A DNA stretch of 40,000 bases, taken from the NCBI GenBank assembly GCA_963575745.1, contig CAUYUJ010006280.1:304219-344218 (forward strand), read 5' to 3'. Both the position numbers and the translations under genes were made by a program. Origin of the DNA: Prorocentrum cordatum (Eukaryota > Sar > Dinophyceae > Prorocentrales > Prorocentraceae). The notes under the pieces were generated by a model. It had not been told where the DNA came from. It was given only the letters and a program-made list of their open reading frames with translations, and made no database searches. Positions 34,711 to 40,000 of this stretch are shown in pieces (position 1 is the first letter of the stretch; every line of letters begins with the position of its first letter).

Positions 34711-37700
34711 ATGATCATCGAGAGCTCCTCTGATTGTGGTTCCTCATCCTCTTCCTCCTGCCCGTCCAGCCCGTCCTCTGCCAGCCGTGCCTGTTCTTTT
34801 CCTGACCAGCCCTTCAATTTCATGCAGTACTTCTCTGCCGTTACGTGGAATGTGCAGACTCTCTCCGGATCCGCCTCGTCGCCGATTCAGCCGATCGTCA
34901 ACGTGATGTCGAATTTTCGCCGCCTCACCTCGAAACGCGCCATTATCGCTCTTCAGGAAACACACGGGCCCCAGCAGGACCTCATGTATCTGAAAAAGGA
35001 GATCGAGGGTCTGCACGCGTACGGCACTTTCTTCTCTTGTGGCATCAAAGGTGGTTGCGTTATTATTCTCCATCCTCGCTTTGCTTCGTTCTTCTCTCAT
35101 TTTCAGCATCGCGTTCTTCGGAGGGGCCGAGTTCACGAACTCTTGCTGCCAGGGTGGCATGGCACTGTGCAGATCATCAATGTGCATCTCGACCCCAGCC
35201 CTCCCATCTCCGCTCGTCAACGCACACTTCGTTTCATCAAGTCGAGGGCCCTATCATCTTCTGTTGGGACCTCTTTCGTCTTGGGCGACTTCAATTTCTG
35301 TGCTCTTGGGGAGGGGAGGACGCATATTGGTGGGGAGAATACTTATCACAATCATGGGCTCGCAAAATATTTCGCTCGCCTTTTCCCTGGCCTCGCCGAA
35401 GTATCTCAGCCTGCATGCGTGCATAGGCGCACGCAGATCCATGACAACGTTCGGTCTATCCAGTCCGTGGCACGCCTTGATAGGATCTACGCCAACATGT
35501 ATAGTGCGTCCCTGATTGACCTACAGGCCAACTCGCTCACGCTCGCCGCGGTGTGCGACTTGGAGTGGCCCTCCGACCATGTTCCTGTCTGTCTCTCGCT
35601 CTCTCCCTTCCAGGGCTCGGGAGCTCCGCGGATTGCATCCTGGGTTTGTCGACATCCTGTGTTCCCTCGGGCGATTCAACAAGTTCTGGATGTGGTTCCT
35701 CCTCTCTCTCCCGATCCCGCTCTTGCTGTTCGTGAATTTAAAGATGTTATCCGCGCCGCTGCCAAGCTTGCCCGAGAAGAGCTCGAGCAGAGAGAGGCGG
35801 ACTCGTTGCCAGAGACTCTCGTGGACGCTCGCTGCTCATCGTGCGATGCAAGCAAGGGCACCATCTCGAATTCGGAGAGCGATGCGTGCATACCCTTACT
35901 TGTCTCGCTTCATTGATGCCTCCGACCTCGTCTGGAAGGACATGTCTGGCTTCTATTTCTGGCTGGACCAGCTCGCAGCTAGCAATGTCAAGGCTAAGAT
36001 TGCGGAGGTCGACGCAGACCCGCACATGCACCCGAATGCCAAGTCCTCTTCCAAGCAACGTCTCCACGAATATCTTTCGGCCTGGTCTGGAGCTAATCGA
36101 CGTATTTCCCTCGCCGGTGTCGCTGGTCCTTCGGGCGAACATATTTCGGATCCGAAAACCGCTGCTGACCGTCTAGCGGAGCACTGGGGCAATGCGCACG
36201 GCTTGGAAGAGGGCTCTTCGGATGCACGTGAGCAGTTAAGGCCTTATGTTGTTCAATGTCCTGGGCATATTCCATGGGAGATATATTTTGACGAGTTCTG
36301 CGAGAGGGCCTCCAAGGTTCGAGATTCTGGAGTCGGCCCCGACGGTATTCCTTATTCGGGATGGACCAAATCAGGAACCACAGGCATTCGACTGCTCCAC
36401 GCACTTTATCTTTCGCTTCTTCGGGGTGGAGCTCTTTCTACCGACTTCAACTTCTGCCAAGCGATCTTCCTTGCCAAGGGCGTGGAGGACGATGACCAGT
36501 CGGTTGGGGTTTTCCGCAAGCCTGAAGTAACTAGGCCGATCTCTCTCTCTCCAACAGCGACGATAAATTGATCTCTCGGACTCTGAATTACTCCTTCGCC
36601 GACCTGTGTTGCGAAACGGCGATTGGCGTCCAGAGGGGCTTCGTCAAAAATCGGAACATGAACGACAATATTTTGACCCTTGAATCTTGGGCTCTCCAAT
36701 GGTATTTTCAAACGGGTCTTAGGGGGGCGGGGTTCGCCTTCTTCGATCTTCGAGCCGCTTTTCCCAGCTTAGTCCATACTATGATCTGGTGAGTCTTGGG
36801 AGCCATGGGAGTCCCTGCGTATCTCGTCGATGCTGTGCATAAGATTTACCATCGCGTGTGGGTTAGCATCAACTTCTGTGGGCTCCAAGAGGCTGGTTTC
36901 CGGGCTCTCCGAGGTATCAAGCAAGGCTGTCCTCTGTCAGGTTCGCTGTTCTGTCTTGGGTTCGGCCCGATCCTGCGGTACATGCAGTACCTCTTGCCCC
37001 CGCAGCTAGGCGCTTTGGGAGTCTTCGCTGATGACGCAGGCATCGCCAGCTCCGACGTCTTCGCCACTTTAGTGCTCGCGTTGCCTGCGTGGGGCCTCGC
37101 AGGCCGTGCTGCTGGACTCCATGTGAATGTAGCCAAGACCGTCATTGTTGTGATTCATCCCATGTCCTACTCCGAATTCTGTCAACGTCTCCAGCAGCGC
37201 GGTATCTCGCAGGAAGGTTTCATTTTCAAGCGTGCCGCCAAGTATCTGGGCGTCGTGGTCGGGCCTGGTGGCGCACAAGAGAGCTGGATTGCCCCTGCCA
37301 CGAAATGTATCGAACGTACAAGGAGCATTCAGGGGCTTGGGCTTGGCTTACTGAAGTCGGCCGCCCGGTGCAACATGCATGCCCTCTCCGTCTTGTCTCA
37401 TGTCTCCCAGTTCTACTTCCCCTCCGACTTTGCCAAGTCCATCGAGAACCAGTCCCTCCAACTTCTCTCCAATGGTCCGAGAAACGCCATCCCGTCTGAC
37501 CTCATTAGGAAACTCGACTCCCTCGGCTTCAAACTCGGGGCTCGCGAATTCGAATGTGTTGCTCGTGCTGTCATGTTTCGGGCTGCGACAACATCCAGCG
37601 CCTTCCACCAGGCCGCGAAGCGCATGTCTGAATTCGCCCTCTCAGACGAGTGCCAGATTACGCGCGCATGGAATGAATGGTGGAAGAACAGCATCGCGAT

Positions 37701-38338
37701 TTCGACGTGGCAGAACTATGACTTCATGAATCAGATTCCCAGGGGCCCTGTCTGTGGAGATCGGAGGTTTCAACATAAAGCTGAGAGGGCTCTTCTGAGG
37801 CGTAGGAAATATTATCCACACCAGTTTTTGTTTGACAGACAACCCAGAAACGTCCAGGGCCGATGTCGACCAGGTGTTTCGTTTCATGCTCCGTGTAGCC
37901 GATGTTGCCCCCTCCTTCCTTGTCTCATCTTGCCTTAAAACAGTCAGTAACGCCTGGTGCACCTCGGGTCGGTTTAGAGGGCCGGCTCGCGACTGCCCCT
38001 TCTGTCAAGCATCGTGTCAGGACACTCTCATGCATGTCATGTGTTGTGACGTCCTCGCACGAAATGTGCGTTCTCGTCTGCCCTTCCTTCCCCATGGGGT
38101 CGAAGTTGCGAGGAACGTTGTTTGCGTGTTTCCCTGTGGTCCTTTCTCCTCGTCGCAGGTGCTTTCTCTTGCTCTTTACACTGACACCATGCACAGTGTT
38201 TACCATAGTATGAAGGGAGCAGGACAGGGGATTGCAGCATTCCAACGCGCTGCTGCCGCTCGCCTTCGGCAAACGGCCAGGCGCGCCCCCACCCTCGCCC
38301 CTCTGCTTCGATCCAGGTCAGACGATGGACTGTCGTAG
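34711..38338 (+). pseudogene. LINE ORF2: endonuclease and reverse transcriptase, broken
   Basis: The APE-type endonuclease is read from 34840 to about 35600: TWNVQTL (Asn at 34849), ALQETH (Glu at 34957), GDFNF (Asp 35287, Asn 35293), RLDRIY (35473) and SDHVPV (35572), the catalytic set of this phosphodiesterase family. It would nick target DNA. Reverse transcriptase follows: GPDGIPYSGW near 36335, FFDLRAAFPSL with the first catalytic Asp at 36745, GIKQGCPLSGSLF at 36913, and FADD at 37024-37035. The C-terminal motif CPFCQASC then HVMCC (37994-38047) is a probable zinc-binding segment. The frame changes near 35815-35830, within the CT run at 36539-36553, and near the T-run at 37823-37830. A TGA interrupts at 36790-36792. 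The first ATG is 34711, but the frame is open from the ORF1 stop. No functional protein is expected. Confidence 0.9.
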
Positions 38339-38480
38339 GCTCTCTCCCCCCTTCGCCTCGTGCCCGCTTGCCCTCTTCTCTTGTTCCTTGCTCGCGTCTT
38401 GTCCGCTTGCCTCCCTTCCTATGGCCGTGCCCTCTTCCTCCTCTTCCCCCCGAGGCTTTCTCCCTCGGGAGCCTTGAGGC
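38339..38480 (+). other. Pyrimidine-rich trailer, probable LINE 3' region
   Basis: C/T-rich sequence with CTTGCCCTCTTCTCTTG-type phrases directly after the ORF2 stop. It may be the element's 3' untranslated region. No poly(A) tail or hairpin defines its end. Confidence 0.4.
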
Positions 38481-38760
38481 GCGGGTCCAGGCGAACGGGG
38501 GTCAGCCAGAGCGCCGGATCTTGCAGGGGCCTGCAGGCCAGGGGTGCATTGTCCCAGGCTCGGGTGCAGGATCCTTCAGGAGCCTTCGCATCGACCCGGG
38601 CTTGGGTGCCGGATCTTGCAGGACCCTGCAGGGTCGCGCACGGCCTGATCGGCCCGGGTGCGCATCGACCCGGGGGCAGAAGGTCCCCGAGCCCCGCAGC
38701 CCACGGCGGCGTGCGCCGCAGCCTCGGAAGTGGATGGGGAGACCGACCATTCAAAACCTA
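38481..38760. repeat. GC-rich short duplications
   Basis: GCCGGATCTTGCAGG occurs near 38513 and 38609, and CGCATCGACCCGGG near 38588 and 38662, indicating an old tandem duplication of about 75-95 bases. Confidence 0.5.
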
Positions 38761-38769
38761 CGCGAACTC

Positions 38770-38965
38770 ATTGCAGGAATCGTCGGACTTGGATGTGCGC
38801 ATCGCGAAGGCCTTACGGCCAGTGCCGCCGACCCTGAGAACGACGAAGATGAAGCCGAGGGGGGGGCAGGGGGAGGAGGACGAGTGGGGGGTGGAGGAAG
38901 GGTGGGGGAGGTGGACGAGGGAGGAGGAGGGGGTAGAGCAGGGTGTGGAGGAATCGTCGGACTTG
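38770..38965. repeat. R5 palindrome copy and flanking direct repeats
   Basis: GGCCTTACGGCCAGTGCCGC, then CGACCCTGAGAACGACG, at 38815 repeats the 16948 arrangement, followed by a GGA-rich run. GGAATCGTCGGACTTGG flanks it on both sides (near 38774 and 38950). Confidence 0.6.
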
Positions 38966-39159
38966 GGAGCGCGTATTTGCTTGCGTGTCCGCGGGCCCCT
39001 TTTCGTGCCAGCCCCCCTCCCCGCGGGCGGGCGCCCCCGTCGCGCCGCATTCCTCCGCGGCGCGCGTCTGGTACCGCGCAGCCCTTGCACACCGTTCCGC
39101 GCGGAACGGTCGCTGGCGTTGCGACGGAGCAAACTTTTGCGTTTTCCTCTCAATCGGAA
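38966..39159. other. Unassigned GC-rich spacer
   Basis: Contains the palindrome CCGTTCCGCGCGGAACGG near 39090-39108. No gene recognised. Confidence 0.35.
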
Positions 39160-39370
39160 TCCCCGTCCTCCTCCTCCTCCTCCTCCTCCTCTCCCTCCTC
39201 CTCCCCCGCCTCCTCCTCCTCCTCCTCCTCCTCCTCCTCTTCCTCGTTCTCCTTCTCCTGCTCCTCCTCCTGCTCCTCATCATCATCATCCTCTTCCTTC
39301 TCGTATTGCTCCTCCTCATCATCCTCCCCCCACCCCCCTCTCTTCTTCCTCCTCCTCTTCCTCTTTCGCT
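39160..39370. repeat. (TCC)n microsatellite
   Basis: About 210 bases of TCC triplets with TCA and TTC interruptions. It gives Ser, Pro, Leu and Ile-rich artefact frames. Confidence 0.9.
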
Positions 39371-39670
39371 GCTCGATGCTTCAACATGTATCCATAATCT
39401 CACCCTGTGTTGACATCGGCACTTCCCAGTCAAGCGTTCCAACGACGCCGTTCCTTTCTCGATGGTGAAGTTGGGTGCTGGCCAAGAGCGCGATCGGGAA
39501 CGAGGGGGTGCGCCAAGTTCACGACCTACCTATGCCAATGTCCGGCGTCGGCTATCTCGCCGTGGAGTAATCCATACGAAGTACAAGACATGCGTTCCCG
39601 GCTGAGCGCAATCGAGTTGTTATTAACGACGCGTCAGCTGTCCCATATTTGGTGTTTTGGATATTGGTAT
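39371..39670. other. Unassigned spacer of about 300 bp
   Basis: No recognised gene, RNA or repeat. Confidence 0.3.
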
Positions 39671-39671
39671 T

Positions 39672-40000
39672 CCCGTTCAGTATCTCGGTGTTGTTGTTGC
39701 TGTATTTGATTATGTTGTTGATGTTGTTGTTGTGGTTGGTGTTGTCGTTATGTTGTTTGTGTTGGTGGTGTTGTTGTGGTTGTTGTTGTTGGTGTTGGTA
39801 GTGTTGTTTTTGCTGTTGTTAGTGTTGGTGTTGGTGGTGTTGTTGTTGTTGGTGTTGGTGTTGTTGTTGTTGTTGTTGTTGTTGTTGGTGTTGTTGTTCG
39901 TGTTGTTGTTAGTGTTGTTGTTGGTGGTGGTGGTGGTGGTGGTGTTGTTGTTGATGATGTTGTTGTTGGTGTTGTTGTTGTTGTTGTCGTTGTTGTTGTT
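39672..40000. repeat. (TTG)n microsatellite, continues past window
   Basis: About 330 bases of TTG triplets with GGT and TTA variants, still running at the window end. Confidence 0.95.

Larger units (their letters stand above)
33536..38338 (+). mobile_element. LINE-type non-LTR retrotransposon, defective
   Basis: The order is relict spliced leader, a 5' leader of about 110 bases, ORF1 (coiled coil and RRM-like), ORF2 (APE-type endonuclease, reverse transcriptase, Cys/His motif), and a pyrimidine-rich trailer. The apparent 5' end lies against a (TCC)n array. I could not fix the 3' end: no poly(A) or target duplication was found. The trailer continues to about 38480, and another (TCC)n array starts only at 39160. 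Three frame changes and one TGA inactivate ORF2. The codon pattern and conserved motifs remain clear, so decay is recent relative to the 6.5-7.7 kb remnant. Confidence 0.9.

Noticed and set aside
36785-36795. GGTGAGT at the ORF2 TGA resembles a 5' splice site
   Set aside because: The protein reading resumes in the same frame three bases later and matches RT sequence continuously, leaving no room for an intron.

Overview
The window looks like intergenic, repeat-dominated nuclear DNA from a dinoflagellate. The best evidence is a 21-of-22 match to the dinoflagellate spliced leader (DinoSL) at 33536-33557, at the 5' end of a non-LTR retrotransposon. High GC, many long triplet microsatellites and a near absence of intact genes fit that assignment. 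No tRNA, rRNA or CRISPR array was recognised, and no convincing intact host gene. The genus cannot be named from this sequence alone.

The one clear gene-bearing unit is a LINE-type retrotransposon at 33536 to about 38340 (+). It has a relict spliced leader, ORF1 (coiled coil plus an RRM-like domain), and ORF2 (APE-type endonuclease, reverse transcriptase, C-terminal Cys/His motif). ORF1 and ORF2 share a frame and are separated by one TAG. ORF2 is broken by three frame changes and one TGA, so this copy is dead. A much more decayed retroelement-like stretch lies at 6475-7720. A duplicated block at 11064-12000 has hydrophilic, coding-like readings of unknown identity.

Most of the rest is small non-coding elements, many with inverted ends (MITE- or foldback-like). 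I name them here by letter. H1 (GTCGGGC ends, 7 copies); H2 (TCGG-CC ends, 3 copies); H3 (CCGCGCGGA hairpin, 5 copies plus a fragment); H4 (CGTTTTCTTATTCG ends, 4 copies plus a solo end); H5 (GCATCGCTCGG ends, 4 copies); H6 (about 168 bp, no clear inverted ends, 4 copies); H7 (single, nested inside an H2 copy with a 4-bp target duplication); H8 (ATCGCCGATG hairpin, 2); H9 (GAGCGC ends, one 224-bp copy and one 1.75-kb copy); H10 (ACAGTCAACCCG ends, 2); H11 (TTTAACCGATCCC ends, 1 plus a partial); H12 and H13 (single copies).

Layout. 1-5.2 kb: H4, H3, H8, H2 with nested H7, an H1 and tandem H6. 5.2-10.6 kb: H12, the decayed retroelement, H6, H8, a (TCC)n array and a 93-bp tandem hairpin repeat. 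10.6-13.4 kb: the duplicated coding-like block, (TA)n, H3, H13. 13.6-24.6 kb: H10, H11, H9, H5 and six H1 copies, set among diverged CTTGGGGCC-type repeats and a 40-bp minisatellite (R1). 25-29.2 kb: an opposed purine/pyrimidine triplet pair, the 1.75-kb H9 element and an H2. 29.5-33.3 kb: H4, H3, H10, unassigned open frames and a second weaker leader remnant. 33.5-38.3 kb: the LINE. 38.4-40 kb: short repeats, then (TCC)n and (TTG)n.

How the parts relate: the LINE encoded the machinery to copy RNA into DNA, and its leader shows that its own mRNA was trans-spliced. The small hairpin elements encode nothing visible and would depend on transposases not present here.
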